Positions 9,701 through 19,458 of a DNA stretch of 64,000 nucleotides are shown one piece after another. Source of the stretch: Owenia fusiformis (taxonomy: Eukaryota > Annelida > Polychaeta > Sabellida > Oweniidae); NCBI GenBank assembly GCA_903813345.2, contig CAIIXF020000012.1:29336684-29400683 (forward strand), given 5' to 3'. Numbering within the stretch: the first letter of the stretch is position 1; each line of letters opens with the position of its first letter. Both the position numbers and the translations under genes were made by a program. The notes beneath the pieces were generated by a model that saw only the letters and a list, made by a program, of their open reading frames with translations, was not told where the DNA came from and did no database searches.

Positions 9701-11536
9701 TATCTCTTGCAAAGTCCTCCTCATTCAAACTTGTTTCAAATGATCTTTTCCTTGATTTTTGAAAAGGATTGGCGCTTTGGTGTACTTCGCACGTCCAACA
9801 TTTCTCAGAGTCATTTTCTATCCATTTTTTGTTGACATTTGAATATAATGTGAGTGTTTCTAAAGGTATTTGTCTTTTCCTCCTGTTTAAATCCTTAATA
9901 AGCCTGTAACATTTCTCACACACTTTTGATGGATGATACAGTGGTTCATCTTCATCTAACTTTATAGATGGGCATATTTTAGAGAGCTCTGACTGAATAA
10001 GTATACATGATCTTGCTTTGACATTTTGTTTAGAAGATTTTCTTTTAGAAGAGCACAGCCTACACAGTGATTCCAATGCTCTTTGATGTTCATCTTGATT
10101 GTGAAAATAAGAGGAAACTGATGCTTGTTGTGTATTTGACATTTTTATCTTGTACTGTTCTCACTAAATGGGAGTTTGTCAATGTGTAGGGTCTACTAAA
10201 ATTAGTTAATCTTCAAAACTAGCGATGCGCCCCAAATGAAACTTTCTTTAAATGATAGGAGACATCTTGCTCTAAAATAATCAGTAAATTTCATTTGGGG
10301 TTGACCGACAAAATTTTTACTTATGAAGGGTTAAAGTTGAGGAACATTAAGATAATTAGCAGAACATTAGTGAGATACTGAATCTTCTTGATTTCATCAC
10401 TTGCATGCTTTGAAATAGATTAGTACCAATTAGTATGATAGACAAGTGAATACACTAAGGATATCTAGTGAAATTAGACTTTAACATGCTCAAATGAACT
10501 ATGTGGGCAATTCTAACTAAAACAAACGAGTATCTTGAGCCTGACTATCAGCCATCTTGATGCTGTTTATTACCAAGCAACAAGCTAAAGCGAGGCTCAT
10601 GAATATATTATGCTGAAGATCATGTTACATTTAGGCTTGCAACTAAATCTTACTAGCTAGAGCTTACAGGGCTGCTGTGTGACTTATTATGTCACCACCA
10701 AAAGTCAACTTTTTGTGGACGGCGTTCAGCGGTTGGTGTTCGGAGCTCGGCGTCTGTAACAAACGGCATGTTGCGATATATTGCATGTTAATGCCTTGTA
10801 TATATTGTCAGTATTCACTTACTATATTCTCAATGCTTTGCTATTTATTCTTCCAGAACTGTCTACCAATGTCACATTTCCTGTAGCAGAAGATTGCAGT
10901 GGGCAAGCGGATGGAGTCCATATAATAACCACCAGGACTGGTAAACAGTTTCTTGCAAGATGTGAAAGCGGTTGGCTCATACTTGCACACCGCTTCGATG
11001 GGAGTGTGGACTTCAACCTGGATTGGGCAGCTTACAGACAGGGCTTTGGCAATATTTTCAGAGAACACTTTAGAGGAATGGACAACATTGTAGCTGTGTT
11101 ACAACAGAAGATATACAAGGCAAGGTTTGACCTGACAACATGGGAGAATGAGACACGATACGCTGAATATAGAACATTTGACATTAATGATGAAAAGAAC
11201 AAATACCGGTTGAATATTGATGGCTATAGTGGAACAGCAGGTGATTCAATGAAAAATGCCAATCATGACCAATTCTCAACCAAGGATTCTGATAACGATG
11301 CTGACAAAAGACATTGCGCTGTGGTTTTTCAAGGGCCTTATTGGTATGGAAGTGGTTGTAACGGCGTCTATGGTTCTGTCTTTGGCAAATACATAAAAGG
11401 TTCCAAATGCACAGGTAACTATGCGGGTGCATTTGGCTGTATAACTTGGCATTATTGGCCTGAGAAACTCCCTGGAGTTACTGCCAATTATCATTATTCT
11501 TTCAAAGAGATAAAGCTCAAAATCCGACCAATTTAA
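3719..11536 (+). CDS. Secreted coiled-coil fibrinogen-related protein, copy A (5 exons, transposon in intron 4)
   Basis: Exons 3719-4139, 4456-4566, 5179-5271, 5558-5683 and 10857-11536 all have GT/AG borders, all splice in phase 1, and join into an open 476-residue protein. Residues 1-20 form a signal peptide (MQCSIAYSWAILCLGCLIAV), followed by a GGGGQG linker and a coiled coil with repeated seven-residue units of type DDVSNLR. Exons 2 and 3 each encode a VCNKSSxMFxxIxxQLKxC module, probably for inter-chain disulphides. Exon 5 (residues about 251-476) is the fibrinogen-related domain: the DGSVDF, YSGTAGDS and FSTKDSDND calcium-site motifs, GPYWYGSGC, and a KLKIRPI end. The family binds carbohydrate or acetylated ligands outside the cell, as in invertebrate FREPs and ficolins. 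Intron 4 contains the 3.9-kb RAG1-like transposon in antisense, and its splice sites are untouched. Calling an immune role is inference. Confidence 0.88.
4172..4355. mobile_element. Short inverted-repeat element (CACATTT type) in FReD intron 1, copy A
   Basis: The ends are imperfect inverted repeats: TCAGTCACATTTGATCTACG on the left and CGTAGAGCAAATGTGACAGA on the right, with GGCNNCCGTA/TACGGC stretches inside. The GC-rich ends stand out from the AT-rich intron. The same element sits at the same place in intron 1 of copies B (about 38655-38828) and C (about 47934-48108), so it was there before the gene duplicated. Probably a MITE; superfamily not known. Confidence 0.6.
4620..5045. repeat. GC-rich conserved block in FReD intron 2
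   Basis: A block clearly richer in GC than its surroundings, starting near GTCACAGCGTGGCGGCC and ending near CGTCGTAGCCTAGTCGTAG. Copies occur in intron 2 of genes B (about 39100-39510) and C (about 48350-48770). It contains an 88-codon open frame (4618-4884) that is broken in copy B, so coding is unlikely. The CGTAG/CTACG words at its edges recall the CACATTT element of intron 1, and it may be a larger relative. Confidence 0.4.
5757..6486. mobile_element. Foldback (long inverted repeat) element in FReD A intron 4
   Basis: Present in copy A but absent at the same place in copies B and C, where GGAGCGAAA runs directly into TTTCAATTG. The left end (GGTATCGATATGGAGAACTG) pairs with the right end (CGCCATATCGATACCCATCC), and the inner arms 5993-6110 and 6165-6262 are also inverted copies, so nearly the whole element can fold on itself. 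A related copy lies at about 25310-25698. No open frame is present. No clear target duplication can be read. Confidence 0.7.
7201..10142 (-). CDS. RAG1-like transposase with N-terminal zinc region (2 exons, about 883 aa)
   Basis: Exon 1 is 10142-9468 and exon 2 is 9177-7201. The 290-bp intron has a GTAATT donor and a TTTTTCCAG acceptor, both phase 0, joining CKTGGK to PLVFLK. Exon 1 carries three CxxC pairs (CRLC at 27, CEKC at 75, CWTC at 115) inside HPSKVCEKCY and KKWIEN..CWTC. This is the layout of the RAG1 N-terminal zinc region (LCRIC, HPTEFCHNCW, CDIC). Exon 2 carries the catalytic core. Candidate DDE residues are D423 (GGDKGGGSF), D493 (CGDYEFLCR) and E826 (GIEGIHKVF). The zinc pairs CLYC (512, 515) and HMLEDH (800, 805) keep the CxxC and HxxxxH spacings of RAG1. 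It would cut and join the transposon ends. No stop or frameshift is seen. Residue assignments are alignments by eye. Confidence 0.87.
9178..9467 (-). other. Predicted intron of the RAG1-like transposase gene
   Basis: Donor AAAG/GTAATT and acceptor TTTTTCCAG/CCACTAG on the minus strand keep the frame open through both exons. Two nearer AGs (exon starts at 9170 and 9158) would shift the frame, so the distal acceptor is preferred. Without splicing, the first exon runs only seven codons past the junction region before a stop. Confidence 0.75.
10227..10301. promoter_or_regulatory. Inverted repeat upstream of the transposase start
   Basis: GCCCCAAATGAAA near 10228 pairs with TTTCATTTGGGG near 10290, about 50 bp apart. 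It lies between the start codon (10142) and the right terminus (10679), where a promoter or a transposase-binding site would be expected. No function is shown. Confidence 0.35.
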
Positions 11537-14061
11537 ATGACGTTTTCAGAAAGGCAATTTGACATCGTCTAGTTTCAAATAATCATTTCAAATATTGCAA
11601 AACACAAGACTGAACTTTGTATAATTATACAACGTATTTACGTTGGTACAAGTAATCCCCAAGTCACACCCAACTAGCTCTCATTAAACGTCTTATCCCG
11701 TCCTAAAATTCATAAAATGATCTTAGAAAGAGATCGGTTTGAAATGTCATAAAACACGATGCTAGTTAGTTTATATAAACAGTCTTCAATACACGACTAG
11801 TACTCGACTAAAAACGAGTAAATCTTAATGAGAACTTACTTTAAAGTGTCTCACATATTCGATCAAAATTTGCCATGCAAACATGTTAGTCTACTTTACT
11901 GGCCCCCCTTGCTGTAACAAAGAACCCAAAATACATTAAAACGTAAACATAAACCAATTAGTCACTTCACTATGAAAGTGGGGGGTGTTAGCAAATGCAC
12001 GGTGTATAACCCAAACGCTCCTACATGCACGACGGAGCGTTTCATTTACGCGGAAACGCTCCGGAGAGAAATAAAATGGCGGCTAATGAAGATTCCACTA
12101 TGACCGTAGGTATTGTTCCTCTCGTTAATATTATGTACCATTCGATGAACAATACCGTGAGCAAAGATCTGATTTATTCAACTTCTGGTGGTAAACTGTT
12201 ATTTGCTTGATCAAAGCTCCGTAGTGTAGATCGAACGAATCTGAAGATGACGATTTGACCACAAATTACGAATTAAACTAGTATTTCTTTGAAAACGTTA
12301 ATCTTTCTGTTAAAGTAGTAGATCACAAACTCGTATATTCTCATTTCCTAAAATCCCAGTCCAAATCCATTACTTGTTCTCGAGAAATCGCTTGTTTTCC
12401 TCGAAACGCTCCGTCGATTTAGAAAATAATTTTAGAAACGCTCTTACCATTTTGTTTTGATATAATTTTCAGATTATTAGAGAAGAGTTTCGAATCGAAT
12501 CTATCTCTCAAAAACGTGTTGTACTTGTTAGGCAAATTGAAACATCTGAACCTGGTGGTGCTAAACGTGCAACTAGCTGATTTAAGCCTACATTAGATGA
12601 TGTCATGCCTACATATGTGCTAAATCATAAAACTATAGAAAAATGTGAATTAATCTTTCTTCTATTGATGCCAAGGGGTATAATAGATCTTTTCTTTCTC
12701 TTCCTGAAAAGAAAAGGCAAGCTATATATTTCCTAAACTGATCTAGACTACCGGAGCGTTTCCAGTTCACTGTGTAAACCAGATCGGAGCGTTTCTTGAA
12801 TATGAGAATGTCATAATTTTTAAGACTGGATATTCGGTCATCAAATCACTATTATGATAATGTATGGTGCGTTGAAGCATTGGAATTTGACTAAAATATA
12901 CGTTGGTGCTCTAATCTTAGCTCAACTAATCACATGTATCGACAAAAGGGGTTTTGACCGGTAGAATGACAAATACGTTTTTGAATTTTGATAACTATAC
13001 TGCTTCGTACAGCTCTTCCTAATTGCTTCAAACGTCAACAGCCAGCCAAGTACAACATGAATATCACACCCATCGAATGGTATACTCGAAATATGTAACT
13101 CATACCTCTTATTCCCATTATTGGGGAAATCGTCAGATGGCTCATCATTCCCGCCAGTCAGTTTTCCTGCTCCGGAGCGTTTCTTTGTTTAATTTCAGTA
13201 ATGAAACGCTCCGTCGTGCATGTAGGAGCGTTTGGGTTATACGCCGTGAAATGTGTATAAGCAGAATACGCTGTGTCCATGGACTAACACAATATCAGTG
13301 GTCATTTACTGTGTCAACTTAGTAACCCTTGCATATCGTGCTCACTCAAGTATTGAATAATTTTTTTATGATCTAAATGTTTGTGGTTTATAAAAAAATG
13401 TGATATATTTTAGCTAGAAATACATTAATTAATATATTCATTAAAACAGCACTAGAATGCGGGAAGAAAGAGCAATGGTGACAAAATGCAGACAGAATTT
13501 TCCGTAAGGGTTTCAAACATTTCTGAACACAATCATACACGTACTTCATGTGTACTGTTATTTTTAGTGCTGTATTTATAGATATAATTTCACGTATTAA
13601 AATCATATTTTCCAGCAATGACTTCAAATTCGGAACCACACCCATATCACATTTTCTTCAATAACTCCAAACATGTGTAAACATTGACCATGTGCATATA
13701 AATTCAGATTTCACGAGCTCTTTCCTATTCGAGTACCTCATACAACCCTGCATGGATTTGAGTTGGATTCGCCTTTTATACCTGAGCCGATACACATCGC
13801 AAACGCTGATTGGATAAAGATTGCGAGAATCTTTAACCTTTTATAAACCTCTAATGAATTACCACGCATTTATTTTGTATTATCATTTTATCTTGAACCA
13901 ATTTCCACAGCACCATTTGCTCAAAGCTTCGAAGCACCTTACCATTCGAGCAAAGTTCGTAAAAAGACTATAAAATGTTGTAATTGGTTCGTATAGTTTG
14001 TAGACAATACAGTTTAAGGCAACAAGTTTGGTGTGACCTCAACTTTATGCTAGTTAATAAA
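11537..14061 (+). other. 3' UTR region of FReD gene A with AATAAA signal
   Basis: After the stop codon, sequence shared with copies B and C runs to a GTTAATAAACAG box. AATAAA is at 14056-14061 in A, 41865-41870 in B and 51123-51128 in C, about 500 bp past the stop in B and 355 bp in C. This is the best candidate polyadenylation signal. In copy A it is pushed to about 2.5 kb by the inserted 1,251-bp element at 11998 plus about 0.7 kb more DNA. Confidence 0.45.
11998..13248. mobile_element. Non-autonomous element with RSS-like CACGGTG ends and 5-bp target duplication
   Basis: The left end reads CACGGTGTATAACCCAAACG and the right end, on the other strand, CACGGCGTATAACCCAAACG. The inverted repeat continues for about 45 bp. 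AAATG flanks both sides (11993-11997 and 13249-13253). CACNNTG-type ends with 5-bp duplications are the hallmark of Transib/RAG transposition. The 1,251-bp interior has no meaningful open frame, but repeats the word GAAACGCTCC (or its complement) many times, e.g. near 12051, 12404, 12444, 12755, 12784, 13171 and 13202. It is absent from the same 3' region of copies B and C. Assignment to Transib rests on ends and duplication length only. Confidence 0.72.
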
Positions 14062-14274
14062 CAGTTTTCGATGCATCCTAAAGTCTAGTTTTTTGTCTTT
14101 CATAAAAACTGATTTTTTCTGATACTATGCAGGGTTACAGACTTATATATTACCAACAACAAAAAGGGCAGTTCCATATTCTTAAAGTATGTCAATAAGA
14201 ATCAATATTAGTTTGTGTTTTCTACAGCTGCCATTTGTGCTTTATAACAAAAACTAAAAATGATCCCAAATAGC

Positions 14275-14720
14275 CTAAAATGTTCTAAATAAATGGTGGG
14301 ACAGTATAGACATAAATACGGAGAAACAAGACTTTTGTCCGGTACTAGCCACAAATCGACTACTGACTTTGTAGTCCACTCCATAAATCATTGGAACACT
14401 TGTATAGGTGCCCATATCCACCCCTTCCAACTTAGAGCCTGTCCCAATGGTACTTGTGCTAAGTTTGGTGACCATAGTTGACAATGTACAGTCCATTTCT
14501 GATTTTCAGTTGGGTCGTGCGTCAATATAAGGAAGGAATCAAAAACACACTTGCAATATCACATGAAAAATACATTTAAAAAAAGTTTGTACATCTTGGA
14601 TTGTTTGTGGTTTGGCTAATAAAATGTGTTTCCTCTTGTATTTTGATGCTTCTCTGACATGTATTAAAAAAATTAATATGGCTGAAACTCCCTAAATTGC
14701 AAGAGGCCGCGAGTTTTTTA
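14275..14720. repeat. Unit tail segment A, repeated four times in the window
   Basis: The segment with GGTGGGACAGTATAGACATAAA and the GCCACAAATCGAC words recurs at 42240-42670 (B) and, more diverged, at 51340-51560 (C). A further copy at 18055-18300 shows that the end of one more unit lies inside the A-B junction. The small open frames in it (62-73 codons on both strands) track the repeat and are not credible genes. Confidence 0.6.
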
Positions 14721-14785
14721 ACATAAAACTAATTTATCTAAAATATACAAACGTTTTGCACTGTGGTCTCTTGATTATTAAGTTA

Positions 14786-15612
14786 TATTTTAAGTCCCCG
14801 TGTAATGTTTGAAAATATGTTTTTATCATTCATTTCCTATTTGTCATGACTTAAAAAGTTATTTTAGAGATTTTTTGAAAAAAAACGTTGTCAGCTTTTC
14901 ATTTCTCAAATATTCAAATTTCCCGCCATTTTTCAAAAAAAAGTTGAAATTGTTTAATCATAAAATATTCCATCATACATTTCAAAAAAGATTATCTTTT
15001 TAACACCTATGCAAAGATTGAACAAAGGACACACTATTTCAATAATAAAATGCCATATCTAATGTGCCACTTCAATGTTTTAGCATATCAAAAATATTTT
15101 GCAACCTGAGTGATGTCATCGATGACTCTTTTTTTTGAAAAAATGAAATTTTTTTTTCTATGTCAATCTTTTCTAAATATGCTAAACTTCAAAGTTAAAT
15201 CAATGCTGATTGTCTAACCAGATTAAAAGGAGGAATATATTATGTTTTAGATATTATTGTACCATTGGTTTCTATGAGAACTAAAAATTTGAAATGCATT
15301 TTTCTCTGAACCATTTTCATGGATTTATGAGTTCATTTCTCGCTTATTTATGAACCGATTTTCTTAATCTTTTCGGCAAAAAACACGTTAGGATGAATGC
15401 TGTGCATTGGTATGAATTATCGCTTATTAAAAGATATGTGTAACCTCTTAAAGTTAGTTTTAAAGAAATTAACAATTTTTCGAACAGAAAGTCCTTCAAA
15501 AACCACTTTTTGAAATTAAAAAGTTTCACATATCAGACTTTGATAAAATTGGGTAAGACTACAATATAAGCCAACGTGGTTTAAACTTTATATGGGGACT
15601 TTAAGGTTTTAT
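14786..15612. mobile_element. Inverted-repeat element with TTAAAGTCCCC ends
   Basis: Begins TTTTAAGTCCCCGTGTAATG and ends TTTATATGGGGACTTTAAGG, i.e. inverted TTAA(A)GTCCCC termini next to TTAA. Related pieces occur at 42716-42950 (truncated left half), at 55175-55250 (a short form with both ends) and, in inverse orientation and split by another insertion, at about 58980-59285 plus 60760-60965. No open frame. TTAA at the borders would fit a piggyBac- or Kolobok-like mechanism, but this is not proven. Confidence 0.55.
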
Positions 15613-18054
15613 TAGCCCTATTTACACTACACGCGACATTTCAAGACGTCTTACGAAATATGATTGAGTTTACACCTGTTTTTTCTCAAACGTCTTAGAG
15701 ATATGTAGGCATACATGTAAAATGAAAAAGCAGTTCAACACTGGTTGAAGGATGGTTCAGTCAACATAGTTATTCCTTTCCCGCTTCTATACTTTCTGCT
15801 AAAGAATGCATCGGTTTCAAAAAAATATGTCCTAAAGAGAGCATTGTTAAAAGCATGGGCAGGAAGATTTTGTCTATATATTAGGATTATGACAGAACGC
15901 TAGGCGAATTAGTTCTTCTCGATATTTTTGGGATGATATTGGTTACAAAGGGATGAGACAAGAGAAAGGACCATGCTACACATGTAATCAGGAAGTTTCA
16001 CATTTTTCGTCCATAAGTTCTACCCAGTCCCTTATTAAGGATAGAATTGTTGGGAAGTGGAATCGATTGTCTCAACAGCATGTCAATGATGCTATTGACC
16101 AGTTTAAAGTGCCTGATAAACTATAAAATGCGCATGCGTCCAGGTGTTGATAAACTATAAATAGCGAAAACCCAGGGTTTGTCATCACAAGGTAAGCCAG
16201 GACGTGTTGAGCGAACATCTAGTGTTGATATTGAATTTACATGTAGCCAGATAAGTTTCCTTATTGAAATTACATATAGTTATTAGCAATACTTTGTAGG
16301 TGATAATTAATAAAATATGAGTATATATGAGAGAAATTGGGAACCTGTTGAAAGTTTGTGGCTCTCGGCTACACCGGGGAATTTACTTCCATGAATACAC
16401 AAATGTGGGGCTCCCCAAGAGGTACGCGAGAAGGTGACCTGGCATCAAATGTACGACTAAATGCTTCTATCGAGTAGATAAAAGAACGAATACGACAATA
16501 AGTTATTGCAAACGACAATTCCGAGCATTCATCTCACTGAAGTATTTTGATGTGAAGAAAATATGATTTTTGTTTTGAAACATGGATTCATGAACGTAAC
16601 TTCATTCTGACAACTAATCAAAACAAAATTGATTATACGTAACAGACGATTTATTGTTTTACAATGTTTTGATCGGCTAAACGAATGAAACCAAGAAATT
16701 ATGACATGTAAAATGGCAATTTTGAAATTTAAAAGTGACAAACACAACCTCCCTATCCACTCTTTATGAGCCCTAATATGTGCATGCAGCAGTAGTAGTG
16801 TACAGCTTATTATCACACTACTGGGCTTTGTAAGCTTGTTGTTTTTAATAACACTGTTCACTCGACGTAAATGTTTTGTGTGTGCGCAGTCAACGATAAT
16901 CATTGTTTAATCCCGGTTATATGACCTCGGCAATTATAACAAAACCGTACTAAACGAAAAAACGCAAATAAGAGAAAGCTTTCACACACATATAAAAAAT
17001 GAACTAGTCTAATCCGCCAGTATAAACTCTATCATATACGTAGCCAGGTCGGGCGCACACTTTATGCCAAAAAATGAGGGCTATAATTGATCAAAATGGT
17101 GTACATATTGAGTGTCTGTTTATGTAAATCAAGTTGACAAAAAACTTGGTTTTTACAAGTTTTGGAAAACCCGTTTTGAAACGAAAATGACGTCATTTAT
17201 ATTATGGACGCTGGTTGACAGACATTATAATACATTTGAACTTATGATATACCAAATTAAAGATGAGTAAATTCCCTATCAAGTGGTATATAATATGGCA
17301 TGTTTTCATCAAGAAAAGCAATATTTATTTTTGAAATACGAGTATCCCATTTTTGGACCACACTGTACTATACATATTTATATGAGGCCATATAATTACA
17401 ATCAACCCGTCGGCCGACAGTCGAATTGTTCAACTTTGAATTATTCAACTTCCAGCAGACGGTAAACAGTTTAATCTACTATTTTATGGTCAACTTATTT
17501 AGATATGAATAGTATTTGTCACTTTTCCATTCATGTGCATATGCTGCAACCTAAGTGTATGTGATCTGATGTTTATGTAGAAAATAAAAATATTGAAAAT
17601 AGTAGAATCAATGAATGTACAAAGGAAAATAAAGTTACAGAATAAGATCTCGTCTGTGCGACACTTTATCACTCTCACACCTTTTACATTAGTTATATTT
17701 TCAGAAGCATTCAAACTTTTCGGTGGTCTAAAATTTGAATTTAGAAGTTATTGTAATCAAATGGTTCTTTCATGGTATGACATCAAACTGTTAGCATGCG
17801 CGGGTGTAGCAAAAGAAAGTATGTCAGAAATGCTTAGTCATCATCATGTTTGGGTGAATGATACTTACTGTCTTTCAAATTCAGTTTGAAATTCTTGAAA
17901 GAGTTAGATTGATTGCTAGTTGTATATTACCTGGGATATTATGTCCCAGCCCACACTCTTGACTTGCATACATCTAAGTAGGTGTGTTCATATTTTTCAA
18001 GTTGCTGTTTTTTGCTACATACCCAACCTAAAATTAATATCAAAGTGTATTAGA
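15613..18054. other. Spacer between units A and B; coding-like relic and nondescript AT-rich DNA
   Basis: Near 15895-16125 a plus-strand frame of about 77 codons (…YFWDDIGYKG…CYTCNQEVSHF…) with a CxxC pair ends at 16123-16125 and has no start codon. It looks like a decayed fragment of a mobile-element or host protein that I do not recognise. About 16130-16470 has a TATA-like CTATAAATAG and could be a solo LTR, but no paired copy is seen. 17760-17960 is repeated at 44225-44440. Confidence 0.3.
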
Positions 18055-18937
18055 TGGTGGGACAGTATACAGAGTTCAACGAATAAACAGGACTTTTAAC
18101 AGCTACTGGCCACGAATCGACGACTGACTTTATAATTCACTCCATCATAAATTATTGGATCACGTATCGACGCCCATTCCCAGCCACCCCTACCAACTTA
18201 GAGCCTGTCCTGAAGGGTACTTGTACGAAGTTTGCTAACCTTAGTGAGCATGCTATTGTTAATTTCTGATTTTTCAATTGGGCTGAGCGTCATCAAAACC
18301 TAACATGACAGATTAACATGACAAAATGTTACCACTTGGTTGCAATTAAAAAATCTGGATCCAAATAATCAATTTGAAAGATCAACTTTTTGACATTTCG
18401 AATGTGATTGAAGGTCAATCCATAGTCAACTCTAAAATATAAATGGAGAATTTGAAATCAGCCTAAACAGTACTTGTTGTAAGAATAAGTTACAGATGCC
18501 GGTCGCTAATCGCCAAATGCCGAACACCAACTGCAAAACACCGTCCATTAAAAAGTTGAAGACTAAAGCTATAAAAAACACAGTGCAATATTAGCAATGC
18601 TTGGATTGCTTGTGGTTTGACTAATAAATTGTGTGTCCTCTTATATTTTGTTGCTTCGCTGACACTTGTGTAATTTTAATTCCTGAAGTACAAGAGGCCA
18701 CGGGTTCATTGAACTGATTTATCTGAAATATACAAACTTTTTGCGTGTAAAACATTAATGTTTTTTCCATATAATATTGCACTTATGGTATATCGATTGC
18801 TTATTCGTACATGCTTCATATTTTTAAGGTTTTATTAAGGTAACATTAAAGTTAAGTACAAAAAAAGTGGCAGCCATAATTTTTTGATAAAGTCACAAGA
18901 TTTTGTATCTATTTTCCTTATATGTGAATGAATTTCC

Positions 18938-19458
18938 TGGCTAAAACACTGGTGATCCGCTCGATTACGCTGGTTACCGAAACGGCTCGTTTCGGTAACA
19001 GAATGTCGGAACGTCGAAGGTAGGCGACTTTTCTTTTTTCCTTATTTCACGTGTTGTAGGCAGAATCTTTACGAAGTTTTTTTTTCTCACAAACGTGTAT
19101 CAGTATCATATGTTTAAGAAAATGTACATGTTTGCGAAAAAATAGCTCAGAAGACAACAGAATCAGATTTAATTCCTCACTTAACTGTTAACTGTTTTTC
19201 GAAAAACAGTTTCTGTAACTTAAGTGAGGAATTAAATCGACGATTCTGTTGTCTTCTAAACTATTTGTTCGCAAATATGTACATTTTCTTAAACATATGA
19301 CACTGATACACGTTTGTGTTAAAAATGTCGTGGGAATTCTGCCTACAACATGTGAAATAAGGAAAAAAGAAAAATCGTGCCTTAGATGTTCCGAAATTTT
19401 GTTACCGAAACGAACCGTTTCGGTAACCAGCGTAATCGAGTGCATCGCCAGAGTAAAG
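18938..19458. mobile_element. Large foldback hairpin, copy 2
   Basis: Same foldback as at 143-665, with arms about 18938-19185 and 19213-19458 and the same flanks, at the head of unit B. A few substitutions and a small deletion in the left arm separate the two copies. Confidence 0.7.

Larger units (their letters stand above)
6780..10679 (-). mobile_element. Complete RAG1-N-terminal-like DNA transposon (Chapaev / N-RAG-TP type), 3,900 bp
   Basis: Terminal inverted repeats start CACAGCAGCCCTG (6780-6792) and end CAGGGCTGCTGTG (10667-10679). An inner 18-bp repeat, GCTAGTAAGATTTAGTTG, abuts the outer one on the left (6793-6810). On the right (10640-10657) it is separated from it by 9 bp. TGAC flanks both ends (6776-6779 and 10680-10683), while the homologous introns of copies B and C have a single TGAC followed by TTATTATG, giving true empty sites. 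The element holds one two-exon gene on the minus strand (7201-10142). A 4-bp target duplication and CAC ends fit the Chapaev branch of the CMC/Transib/RAG1 transposases. All parts look intact, so it may be autonomous and young. Confidence 0.9.

Noticed and set aside
6780-10679. Assignment of the RAG1-like element to Transib or ProtoRAG proper
   Set aside because: The target duplication is 4 bp, not 5, and there is no RAG2-like (kelch) gene in the element. Chapaev/N-RAG-TP fits better.
12025-12210. 61-codon frame in the 1.25-kb element
   Set aside because: Begins inside the terminal inverted repeat and has no protein-like features.
16130-16470. Solo LTR of a retrotransposon
   Set aside because: TATA-like motif only. 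No matching second copy, primer-binding site, target duplication or pol sequence in the window.
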